Source: Thioclava pacifica DSM 10166 (GTDB lineage: Bacteria > Pseudomonadota > Alphaproteobacteria > Rhodobacterales > Rhodobacteraceae). From it: 64,000 bases of DNA. The stretch is from contig NZ_AUND01000001.1 of assembly GCF_000714535.1 (NCBI RefSeq), positions 496,001-560,000 of the forward strand. The letters are read 5' to 3'. This document shows, in pieces, positions 36,308 to 43,997 of this stretch. Below the pieces are notes generated by a model. That model was not told the origin of the DNA. It saw only the letters and a list, made by a program, of their open reading frames with translations, and did no database searches. The first letter of the stretch is position 1. Each line of letters opens with the position of its first letter. A program made the translations under genes and the position numbers.

Positions 36308-37555
36308 ATGCATAAGGTAAAAGGTGAGCCCACCGCTGTTCAGCCCGAGCGCAAGCCGGTCCGCGTGGTGATCTGCGGCGAGGTAAGTTCGGGAAAGTCG
36401 ACCGTGCTCAACGCGCTTCTGCGCGAACGGCTGGTCGAGGATAATCTGGGTCGCGATCAGCGTCCCGTCGTCTATGCGAACTGGCGCGCGACGCCGGGTC
36501 GGGAACTGCGCGACGCCGATGGGCAGGCGGTGGCCGATGCCGATCCCGAGAAATGCGCCGAGGCGACCGAGCTGCATCTGTGGTCGTCCGCACTGCATCT
36601 GCGCGGGCTCGAGCTGATCGAGGTGCCGCTGACGCGGGCCGAGGATATCACTGACGAACAGATCGCGTTGATCGGCTCGGCCGACCTGATGATCTGGGTA
36701 ACCATCGCGTCGCAGGCGTGGCGGCTGACCGAGAAATCTCTGATCGAGGCTCTGGGCTCGGCGCGGCCCGAGAATGCCATCCTCGCGATCTCTCGCGCCG
36801 ACAAGCTGCGCTCGGATGCCGATCGCACGCGCCTGATGGCGCGGGTCGAGCGTGAGAGCGCGGATTGGTTCGATCGCTGTCTATTCGTGAGCGGGGCGCG
36901 CGCGCGTCTCGGTCAGGCGCTGGGATCCGATGAGGCTTTCGCGCGGACCGGGGGGGCGGCGCTGCTCGAGGCGCTGCGTGAATTGGGACAGGTTTCCGAC
37001 CCGGCAGCCGAGAATGCAGCCGACCCGGACGCGCCCGAGGCGTCCGTTGCGCCCCGGCCCACGCCCGCTCAGCCGGGTCCCGGCGGCGAGGTCTTGCGCT
37101 TTCCCGGGGGCGAGCGGGCGCGTGACGTGCCGCCGCTCGCCTTCGACCCCGAGACCGATCCCGAACCCGAGATAACCGATGCGCCCGGGCAGGGGCTCGG
37201 CCTGCCCAGCGATTGCACCGCGCCATTGGCCCATGACGGGCTCGATGCAGGTGTGCTGGCCGCGGGCCGGATTGCCTTCCAGGCGCAACAGATCGACCCG
37301 CTGCACGGCGCGCCCGAGCAGATCCTGCGCGTCGGGCTCGCCAGCGCCGATCTGATCGCTGCGCTGCGCCATACCTACGGCACGCGGTTCGGCGATGACG
37401 CCCTGTCGGCGTTGAACTTCACGATGGGAAAGGGACGGCTTCTGGCGCGCGTCCTGCCGCAGGGCGATCTGATCTTCGCGCTGTGCGATCCCAAGCGGCT
37501 GAGCGAGGGGGCGGCGATGCAAGTGATGGGCCGGTTGTCCAAGGGCGTAGCCTGA
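36308..37555 (+). CDS. dynamin-like GTPase, short form 2, with degenerate motifs
   Basis: The 415-residue protein has a good G1 'GEVSSGKS' at 24-31, but the G3 position reads 'EVPL' (105-108) instead of DTPG and G4 reads 'SRAD' (162-165), so nucleotide may be bound but poorly hydrolysed. Residues about 210-295 are Pro/Asp/Glu-rich linker. The last 110 residues form a separate alpha/beta domain ending 'RLLARVLPQGDLIFALCDPKRLSEGAAMQVMGRL', which weakly recalls a Roadblock-type domain. It is the fourth GTPase of the locus, 22 bp after the previous gene, and a paralogue of the 32780 protein. It may be a regulatory pseudo-GTPase. Confidence 0.83.
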   Translation: MHKVKGEPTAVQPERKPVRVVICGEVSSGKSTVLNALLRERLVEDNLGRDQRPVVYANWRATPGRELRDADGQAVADADPEKCAEATELHLWSSALHLRGLELIEVPLTRAEDITDEQIALIGSADLMIWVTIASQAWRLTEKSLIEALGSARPENAILAISRADKLRSDADRTRLMARVERESADWFDRCLFVSGARARLGQALGSDEAFARTGGAALLEALRELGQVSDPAAENAADPDAPEASVAPRPTPAQPGPGGEVLRFPGGERARDVPPLAFDPETDPEPEITDAPGQGLGLPSDCTAPLAHDGLDAGVLAAGRIAFQAQQIDPLHGAPEQILRVGLASADLIAALRHTYGTRFGDDALSALNFTMGKGRLLARVLPQGDLIFALCDPKRLSEGAAMQVMGRLSKGVA

Positions 37556-37689
37556 GCCACGCCTCTGCGCCCGCGCATTCACTGTTTCCGCCCCGGCACC
37601 ACTTTGTCCCCGCGCCATTGGTTGATCGTCGCGCTGCGCGGTCTCTATCCTTTACCCTTGGGGCTGTTGCAACGATCTGGGGGAAAGAG

Positions 37690-37998
37690 ATGCCGGCACA
37701 ATCAACCAAGAAGGGTGGCGAAGACTGGGGACCTTGGGTCCGCCATAACGGCAAGGGCTGCCCGGTGCGCGTGGGCACCATCGTCGAGGTCGTCTGCGAG
37801 GATCGTTTCGGTTTCACCATGCGCCAGGTCGCCTGCGTCGAGGGGGGAAGCTATTCGAGCTGGGACTGGACCCATTTCCCCGAGCTCAAGAAGATCATCC
37901 GCTACCGCGAGAAAAAGCCGAAAGGTCTGAGTATTCTTGAAGCGCGCATGAACGAGCTTGACCTGCCCGCGCGAAACGACCTCATCAAGACGCTCTGA
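37690..37998 (+). CDS. small conserved-looking hypothetical protein
   Basis: This 102-residue protein is not recognised. It is polar and aromatic-rich ('EDWGPWVRHNGKGCPVRVGTIVEVVCEDRFG', 'SYSSWDWTHFPELKKIIRYREKKPKG') with no signal peptide or membrane helix. The segment 'GPWVRHNGKGCPV...VEV' looks like a small beta-rich domain that recurs in short proteins of related bacteria and phages, from memory. GGGAAAGAG precedes the ATG at 37690. It lies 134 bp after the last GTPase gene, so membership of that operon is uncertain. Confidence 0.7.
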   Translation: MPAQSTKKGGEDWGPWVRHNGKGCPVRVGTIVEVVCEDRFGFTMRQVACVEGGSYSSWDWTHFPELKKIIRYREKKPKGLSILEARMNELDLPARNDLIKTL

Positions 37999-38199
37999 TC
38001 GCCGCCACCGATCACGGGCGTCTTCGCGCTTGCCGCTTTTGGCGGCGCTCGGCCCTGCGCACGCGCTTGTTAACGCAAGGGAGCCTCAGAAGAGGTTTGC
38101 GCCACCTTCCGAGATGGCTAATCATGGCCCCGCGGCCCGCGTCGCGCCATTTCGTCTGCGCGGGTGGAAGAATTCATAACCAATCGCAGGGAGACAGAA

Positions 38200-39720
38200 A
38201 TGTCCGATTTCAAGCGCCGTCTCACCGCCCTGATGCTGGGGGCCGCGACGACCGGCCTCATCGCCAGCGCGCCGGTGCAGGCCGAGACCGTGAAGCTCAC
38301 CATTCTCGGTGTCGGCGATATCTATAATTTCGACGGAGACGGCGAGCGCGGCGGTTTCGCGCGGCTCAACGCGGTGGCCAAGGCCGAGCGCGCCAACAAT
38401 CCCAACACGCTTTATGTCTTCGATGGCGACATGCTTTCGCCCTCGCTGCTCTCGGGCATCGACGAAGGCCAAAACACGATCGACCTGACGAATCTCGTGC
38501 CTTTCGACATCGCCGTGCCGGGCAACCACGAATTCGATTTCGGCCCGGAGAACTTCGAGCAGAAGATGGCGGAGTCCAAGTATCCCTGGGCTGCGATCAA
38601 CATCACGCAAGCGGACGGCTCGCCCATCCAGGGGCTTGGCGGCGTGATGATGAAAGAGATCGGCGGGCTCAAGGTCGCGCTGATCCCGGTCGCGCAGGAC
38701 ACCACCCCCGAAGTCGCGAATTCGGGCGATCTGAAATTCCAGCCCACCGTCGAGACCGCCATCGCCGCGGCCAAACAGGCGCGCGAGGATGGGGCGGATC
38801 TGGTGATCGGCGTCGTGCAGACCGATATGTCGAACGACCGCGAACTGATCGCGAGCCATGATTTCGACGTCATCATGTCGGGTGACGACCACCTCAACGC
38901 GATGTTTTACGATGGCATCACCGCTTACGTGGAGACCTCGATCGACGCGCGCTACCTGCAGCCGCTCGATCTGACGGTCGACATCTCCGAGAAGGACGGC
39001 AAGCGCAAGATCAGCTGGGAGCCGAATTTCCGCTGGATCGACACCGCGACCGTCACCCCCGACCCGGAATCGATGGAGCTGGTGAACGGCTTCAAGAAGC
39101 AGCTCGACGACAATCTTGGACAGGTCATCGGCACTTCCGAGACCGCGCTCGACTCGCGCCGCAACGTGGTGCGCTCGGAAGAAAGCACGATGGGCGACCT
39201 GATCGCCGATGCGCTGCGCGAGGCGACCAAGGCTGATGTGACGCTGATCAATGGCGGCGGTATCCGCGGCGACACCACCTATGATGCGGGCCACAAGCTG
39301 ACCCGCAAGGACGTTCTGACCGAGCTGCCCTTCGGCAACAAGACCGTCGTGACCGAGCTGCCCGGCTCGCAGCTTCTGGCGGCGCTGGAGAACGGTTTCA
39401 GCCAGGTCGAGAAGGGCGCGGGCCGCTTCCCGCAGATCTCGGGCATGGATGTGGTCTATGACGCCTCGGCGCCGGCCGGTTCGCGCGTGGTCTCGGTCAC
39501 CGTGGGTGGCGCGCCGCTCGACATCAACAAGGTCTACAAGGTCGCGACCAACGATTACATGCTCTCGGGTGGCGACGGCTACACCGCGCTTGGCGGCGGC
39601 AAGGTCATCGTGAACGCGGGCAACGGCAACCTGATGGCCAATGACGTGATCACCTATATCGAGGCGAAGGGCACGGTTGCGCCCAAGCTCGATGGCCGGA
39701 TCAAGAAACAGGGCGAGTGA
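38200..39720 (+). CDS. periplasmic 5'-nucleotidase/metallophosphatase family protein with altered metal ligands
   Basis: The 506-residue protein has a Sec signal peptide (cleavage after 'SAPVQA'), an N-terminal metallophosphatase domain and a C-terminal 5'-nucleotidase domain ('INGGGIRGDTTYDAGHKLT', 'YKVATNDYMLSGGDGYTAL'), the UshA layout. Family members hydrolyse nucleotides or UDP-sugars in the periplasm. The metal site is unusual: D-x-H near the N terminus is 'GDIYNF' (Asp40, Tyr42), the middle His segment is 'VQTDM', and the G-H-x-H motif is 'GDDH'. 'GNHEFDFG' (108-115) is intact. Activity may use another metal or be reduced. AGGGAG precedes the ATG at 38200, and a strong terminator follows. 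Confidence 0.9.
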   Translation: MSDFKRRLTALMLGAATTGLIASAPVQAETVKLTILGVGDIYNFDGDGERGGFARLNAVAKAERANNPNTLYVFDGDMLSPSLLSGIDEGQNTIDLTNLVPFDIAVPGNHEFDFGPENFEQKMAESKYPWAAINITQADGSPIQGLGGVMMKEIGGLKVALIPVAQDTTPEVANSGDLKFQPTVETAIAAAKQAREDGADLVIGVVQTDMSNDRELIASHDFDVIMSGDDHLNAMFYDGITAYVETSIDARYLQPLDLTVDISEKDGKRKISWEPNFRWIDTATVTPDPESMELVNGFKKQLDDNLGQVIGTSETALDSRRNVVRSEESTMGDLIADALREATKADVTLINGGGIRGDTTYDAGHKLTRKDVLTELPFGNKTVVTELPGSQLLAALENGFSQVEKGAGRFPQISGMDVVYDASAPAGSRVVSVTVGGAPLDINKVYKVATNDYMLSGGDGYTALGGGKVIVNAGNGNLMANDVITYIEAKGTVAPKLDGRIKKQGE

Positions 39721-39742
39721 TCGCACCTTGATCGGAGTGAGG

Positions 39743-39770
39743 GGCGGCGGGGAGACCCGCCGCCTTTTTT
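39743..39770 (+). terminator. Rho-independent terminator
   Basis: GGCGGCGGG pairs with CCCGCCGCC around a GAGA loop and is followed by six T residues, 22 bp after the nucleotidase stop codon. Confidence 0.93.
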
Positions 39771-39992
39771 CTTTGGCGGGGCTGGTCGCCCGTGCCAAGG
39801 CGGCCGTTTGGAAATCTCCGGAGCCATGCCCGGATCAGCCGCGCAGCGGCCCGGGCAGCGCCCGACCGCCCCCTCGGGCGGGCGCTTGGGTGACGCAGGC
39901 GCGCGGATCGAGGTCGCCCGGATCTGGCTGGGATAAAGCGCGGACCACGAGAGGAAGGACGCCCACCCGGCGATCGGGCGCGGCCCTCTGGC

Positions 39993-40460
39993 TCACTCCA
40001 GCGGCGGGGCGCTCGCCTCCACCACCGCTTCCATCGCGACATAGCTCGAGGAGGAATGCACATGGGGCAGGGTGGAGAGTTCTTCGGCCATGATGCGCCG
40101 GTAATCGGCCATGTCGCGGGCGCGGATCTTCACGAGGTAATCGAAGCCCCCCGCGATCATGTAGCATTCCTCGACCTCGGGGATCGCCCGCACCGCCGCG
40201 TTAAAGGCCTTGAGCGCGCTCTCGCGCGTGTCGCTCAGCCGCAGCTCGATATAGGTGACATGGCTCAGCCCCAGTTTCATCGGAGAGATCATCGCGCGGT
40301 AGCCTTTGATCAGCCCGCTCTCTTCCATCTGCTTGATCCGGGCGGCGACGGGCGTCTTCGACAGCCCCACGCGGCGGGCGAGTTCGGCCACGGGGAGACG
40401 TGCATCGGCGACCAGCTCATTGAGGATTCGCCTGTCTATCGCATCGAGATCTTGGCTCAT
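39993..40460 (-). CDS. putR: Lrp/AsnC-family regulator, probable PutR
   Basis: This 155-residue regulator has an N-terminal winged helix ('LDAIDRRILNELVADARLPVAELARRVGLSKTPVAARIKQMEESGLI') and a C-terminal RAM/ligand-binding domain ('VEECYMIAGGFDYLVKIRARDMADYRRIM'). It is divergent from putA, 117 bp apart. In Rhodobacter capsulatus the PutR protein of this family activates putA in response to proline, and the arrangement here is the same, so the assignment rests on family plus position. Confidence 0.9.
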   Translation of the reverse strand: MSQDLDAIDRRILNELVADARLPVAELARRVGLSKTPVAARIKQMEESGLIKGYRAMISPMKLGLSHVTYIELRLSDTRESALKAFNAAVRAIPEVEECYMIAGGFDYLVKIRARDMADYRRIMAEELSTLPHVHSSSSYVAMEAVVEASAPPLE

Positions 40461-40577
40461 CGGCTTTCAAATCCAAAATAATAGTTCTTATCGCCTGCAC
40501 TGTATAAGATATTTGTGCAAAACGCCTATTCGAAATCCCGTATTCTCGGACAATCAACCTGTCAGGGAGGTTTTGAG
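40461..40577. promoter_or_regulatory. putR-putA divergent promoter region
   Basis: This AT-rich 117-bp interval must contain both promoters and the PutR binding site. ATAATAGTTCTTAT around 40479-40492 is an imperfect palindrome of the AT-rich type favoured by Lrp-like proteins. AGGGAGG at 40564-40570 is the putA ribosome binding site. Confidence 0.5.
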
Positions 40578-43500
40578 ATGCGCGTTTCCTTCGATCAGTT
40601 CACCCACGAGGCCAAGTTTGCCGATGAGGCAGAGCTTCTGAGCCGCCTTCAGGCGCAGGCTGACCTTTCGGCTGCCACCCGCGCTCAGATCTCGGCTCGC
40701 GCCGCGACCCTCGTGCGCCGCATCCGCACCGAGGCCAAACCGACGCTGATGGAGCATTTTCTTGCCGAATATGGCCTCTCCACGCAGGAGGGCGTGGCGC
40801 TGATGTGTCTGGCCGAAGCGATGCTGCGCGTACCCGATGCGGAGACGATCGACGCGCTGATCGAGGACAAGATCGCGCCCTCGGACTGGGGCAAGCATAT
40901 GGGCACGGCCTCGTCCTCGATGGTCAACGCCTCGACCTGGGCGCTGATGCTGACGGGGCGCGTGCTGGAGGACGAAAAGCCCGGCATGGAGGGCGTGCTG
41001 CGCGGCGCGATCCGCCGCTTGGGCGAACCGGTGATCCGTGCCGCTGTCAGCCGCGCGATGAAGGAGATGGGCCGTCAGTTCGTCCTCGGCGAGACCATCG
41101 AGAATGCGCTGTCCCGCGCGAAAAAGCTCGAGGACCGCGGCTATACCTACAGCTACGACATGCTGGGCGAGGCGGCGCGCACGGCCGCAGACGCCAAGCG
41201 CTACGCCAAGGATTACGCCAATGCCATCGCGGCGATCGCGAAGGTCTGCAAGGACCGCCCCGTGGCCGAAAACCCCGGCATCTCGGTGAAGCTCTCGGCG
41301 CTGCATCCGCGCTACGAGGTCGCCAAGGAAGCCCGCGTGATGGCCGAGATCGTGCCGGTGATGCGCGATCTCGCCCGCGCCGCGAAGGCGGGCAACATGG
41401 GCCTCAATATCGACGCTGAAGAGCAGGATCGTCTGGTCCTTTCGCTCAAGATCATCGAGGAAGTGCTGTCGGACCCGGAACTGGCCGGCTGGGACGGGTT
41501 CGGCGTCGTCGTGCAGGCCTATGGCAAGCGCGCGAGCCTCGTGATCGACTGGCTGGGCGCGCTGGCGGAAAAGCTCGACCGCAAGATCATGGTGCGTCTG
41601 GTGAAGGGCGCCTATTGGGACACCGAGATGAAGCTCGCGCAGGTCGAGGGCCTGCCGGACTTCCCGCTGTTTACCACCAAAGCGGCGACGGATGTCAGCT
41701 ATCTCGCGAATGCGCGCAAGCTCTTCAGCTATACCGACCGCATCTATCCGCAATTCGCCACCCATAACGCCCATTCGGTCGCGGCGATCCTCGAGATGGC
41801 CGAGGGCCGTCCGTTCGAATTCCAGCGCCTGCACGGGATGGGCGAGCGTCTGCACGAGATTGTCCACCGCGAAGAGGGCACCCGCTGTCGCATCTACGCC
41901 CCCGTCGGCGCCCATCGCGACCTGCTGGCCTATCTGGTGCGCCGCCTGCTGGAAAACGGCGCGAATTCCTCCTTCGTTCACCAGATCGTCGACGAGGACG
42001 TGGCGCCCGAGACGATCGCGGAAGACCCGTTCGTGCAGCTGGCGAAGGCGGAACGCTCGGTGATGCTGCACCACCCGTCGCGGATTTTCGGCGCGGGGCG
42101 CATCAACTCGGCCGGGTTCGACCTGACCGATGAAGAGACGCTCGCCCGGATCGAGGCCGCGCGCGACGTGGCAATCCCGGATGCCGGGCCGCTGGTCGCG
42201 GGCGAAGCGTCGGGTCAGACGGTCGCGGTGCGCAACCCGGCAACGGGTGAAGACCTGGCGAAGGTCACCGAGGCCGACGCGGCCTGCGTGGCCTCCGCCA
42301 TTGATGCCGCCCGCGCCTGGCAGGCGCCGGTCTCGGAGCGCGCGGCGATCCTGCGCCGGGTGGCCGATCTCTATGAAGAGAATTTCGGGCCGTTCTTTGC
42401 CGTGCTGGCCAAGGAAGCGGGCAAGAGTCAGCTCGATGCCGTGGGTGAGCTGCGCGAAGCCGTTGATTTCCTGCGCTATTACGCGGCGCAGGCCGAGGAA
42501 CAAGACCCCATCCCGCGCGGTATCTTCGCCGCGATCAGCCCGTGGAACTTCCCGCTGGCGATCTTCACCGGGCAGATCTCGGCGGCGCTGGCCGCGGGCA
42601 ATGGCGTGATCGCGAAACCGGCCGAGCAGACCCCGCTCGTGGCCGCCATCGCCGTGCGTCTGATGCATGAGGCGGGCGTGCCGCGCGACGTGCTGCAGCT
42701 TCTGCCGGGGCAGGGCGAGACGGTCGGCGCGGCGCTGACCTCCAACCCGAAAATTGCGGGCGTGGCCTTCACCGGCTCGACCGAGACCGCGAAAATGATC
42801 CGCCGCGCGATGGCCGAAAACCTCGACCCGCACGCGCCGCTGATCGCGGAAACCGGCGGGTTGAACGCGATGATCGTGGACTCGACCGCGCTGCCCGAAC
42901 AGGCGACGCGCGACATCATCGCCTCGGCTTTCCAATCTGCGGGTCAGCGCTGTTCGGCGCTGCGCTGTCTTTACGTGCAGGAGGACGTGGCGGACGGGCT
43001 GATCGCGATGATCAAGGGCGCGATGGACGAGCTGTCGCTTGGCGATCCGTGGGTCCTCTCGACCGATGTGGGCCCGGTGATCGACGCCGAGGCGCAGGCC
43101 GATATCGCGGAGTATATCGCGAAGGCCGAGGCGGAGGGCCGCGTGCTGCACAAGCTCGACGCCCCCGCGCAGGGCCATTTCATCGCGCCGACGCTGATAA
43201 AGGTTTCGGGCATCGCCGATCTGGAGCGCGAAGTGTTCGGCCCGGTCCTGCATGTCGCGACCTATCGCGCCGAGGATATCGAGAAGGTCTACGCCGCGAT
43301 CAACGCGACCGGCTACGGGCTGACCGCAGGCCTTCACAGCCGGATCGACAGTCGCGTGCAGGAGGTGTCCGACGCGCTGCATGTCGGCAATCTCTACGTC
43401 AACCGCAACCAGATCGGCGCGGTCGTGGGCTCGCAACCTTTCGGTGGCGAGGGGCTCTCTGGCACCGGTCCGAAAGCGGGCGGGCCGCTCTATCTGACGC

Positions 43501-43997
43501 GCTTTGCTCGGGCGCCGGACGCGCCCTCGAAGGAGGGCGAATGGGGTCACAAGGCCGACCTCGACACGCTGCGCAAACGCCTTGCGAAAGCGGCGGCGAA
43601 GGCCGAGGCTGCGGGGCCGCTCGATACGCTGGAACTGCCCGGCCCGACGGGCGAGGCCAACACGCTGCGCCGCTTTGCGCGCGGGCCGATCCTGTGCCTT
43701 GGGCCGGGCGAAGCCGCGCAGGTCGCGCAGATCAAGGCGGTCGAGAAACTGGGCGGGATTGCGGTTGGCTCCGATGGTAAGATCGCCCCGGAAGTGATTG
43801 AAACGCTTGGGGATATCGCGGGCGTGATCTGGTGGGGCGGCGAGCCGCGTGCCTATGTCCAGGCGCTGGCAAAACGCGACGGTCCGATCCTGTCGCTCAT
43901 CACGGGCGCGGTGCAGAAGACCGATGTCGTGCACGAGCGGCATCTCTGCGTCGACACCACGGCGGCGGGCGGCAATGCGGCGCTGCTGGCGGGTTAA
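40578..43997 (+). CDS. putA: bifunctional proline dehydrogenase / 1-pyrroline-5-carboxylate dehydrogenase
   Basis: The 1,139-residue PutA oxidises proline to glutamate in two steps. An N-terminal helical region leads to the FAD-dependent proline dehydrogenase barrel ('KLSALHPRYEVAK', 'RLVKGAYWDTEMKLAQVEG', 'ATHNAHSVAAILE'), followed from about residue 540 by the NAD-dependent aldehyde dehydrogenase domain with 'ETGGLNAMIVDSTALPEQ' and catalytic Cys792 ('SAGQRCSALRCLYV'). A further 150-residue C-terminal domain is present, as in longer PutA types. There is no N-terminal ribbon-helix-helix domain, so it is not self-regulating; the divergent Lrp-type gene does that. GGGAGG precedes the ATG at 40578. 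Its stop overlaps the convergent modC stop. Confidence 0.96.
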   Translation: MRVSFDQFTHEAKFADEAELLSRLQAQADLSAATRAQISARAATLVRRIRTEAKPTLMEHFLAEYGLSTQEGVALMCLAEAMLRVPDAETIDALIEDKIAPSDWGKHMGTASSSMVNASTWALMLTGRVLEDEKPGMEGVLRGAIRRLGEPVIRAAVSRAMKEMGRQFVLGETIENALSRAKKLEDRGYTYSYDMLGEAARTAADAKRYAKDYANAIAAIAKVCKDRPVAENPGISVKLSALHPRYEVAKEARVMAEIVPVMRDLARAAKAGNMGLNIDAEEQDRLVLSLKIIEEVLSDPELAGWDGFGVVVQAYGKRASLVIDWLGALAEKLDRKIMVRLVKGAYWDTEMKLAQVEGLPDFPLFTTKAATDVSYLANARKLFSYTDRIYPQFATHNAHSVAAILEMAEGRPFEFQRLHGMGERLHEIVHREEGTRCRIYAPVGAHRDLLAYLVRRLLENGANSSFVHQIVDEDVAPETIAEDPFVQLAKAERSVMLHHPSRIFGAGRINSAGFDLTDEETLARIEAARDVAIPDAGPLVAGEASGQTVAVRNPATGEDLAKVTEADAACVASAIDAARAWQAPVSERAAILRRVADLYEENFGPFFAVLAKEAGKSQLDAVGELREAVDFLRYYAAQAEEQDPIPRGIFAAISPWNFPLAIFTGQISAALAAGNGVIAKPAEQTPLVAAIAVRLMHEAGVPRDVLQLLPGQGETVGAALTSNPKIAGVAFTGSTETAKMIRRAMAENLDPHAPLIAETGGLNAMIVDSTALPEQATRDIIASAFQSAGQRCSALRCLYVQEDVADGLIAMIKGAMDELSLGDPWVLSTDVGPVIDAEAQADIAEYIAKAEAEGRVLHKLDAPAQGHFIAPTLIKVSGIADLEREVFGPVLHVATYRAEDIEKVYAAINATGYGLTAGLHSRIDSRVQEVSDALHVGNLYVNRNQIGAVVGSQPFGGEGLSGTGPKAGGPLYLTRFARAPDAPSKEGEWGHKADLDTLRKRLAKAAAKAEAAGPLDTLELPGPTGEANTLRRFARGPILCLGPGEAAQVAQIKAVEKLGGIAVGSDGKIAPEVIETLGDIAGVIWWGGEPRAYVQALAKRDGPILSLITGAVQKTDVVHERHLCVDTTAAGGNAALLAG

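Noticed and set aside
30687-36333. Long minus-strand frames opposite the dynamin-like genes
   Set aside because: No recognisable motifs; the plus strand has P-loops and coupled starts.
40554-43943. 1,129-codon open frame antisense to putA
   Set aside because: GC-rich codon bias keeps the mirror frame open; its product is rich in Arg, His, Asp and Leu with no domain, whereas the plus strand encodes a clear PutA.
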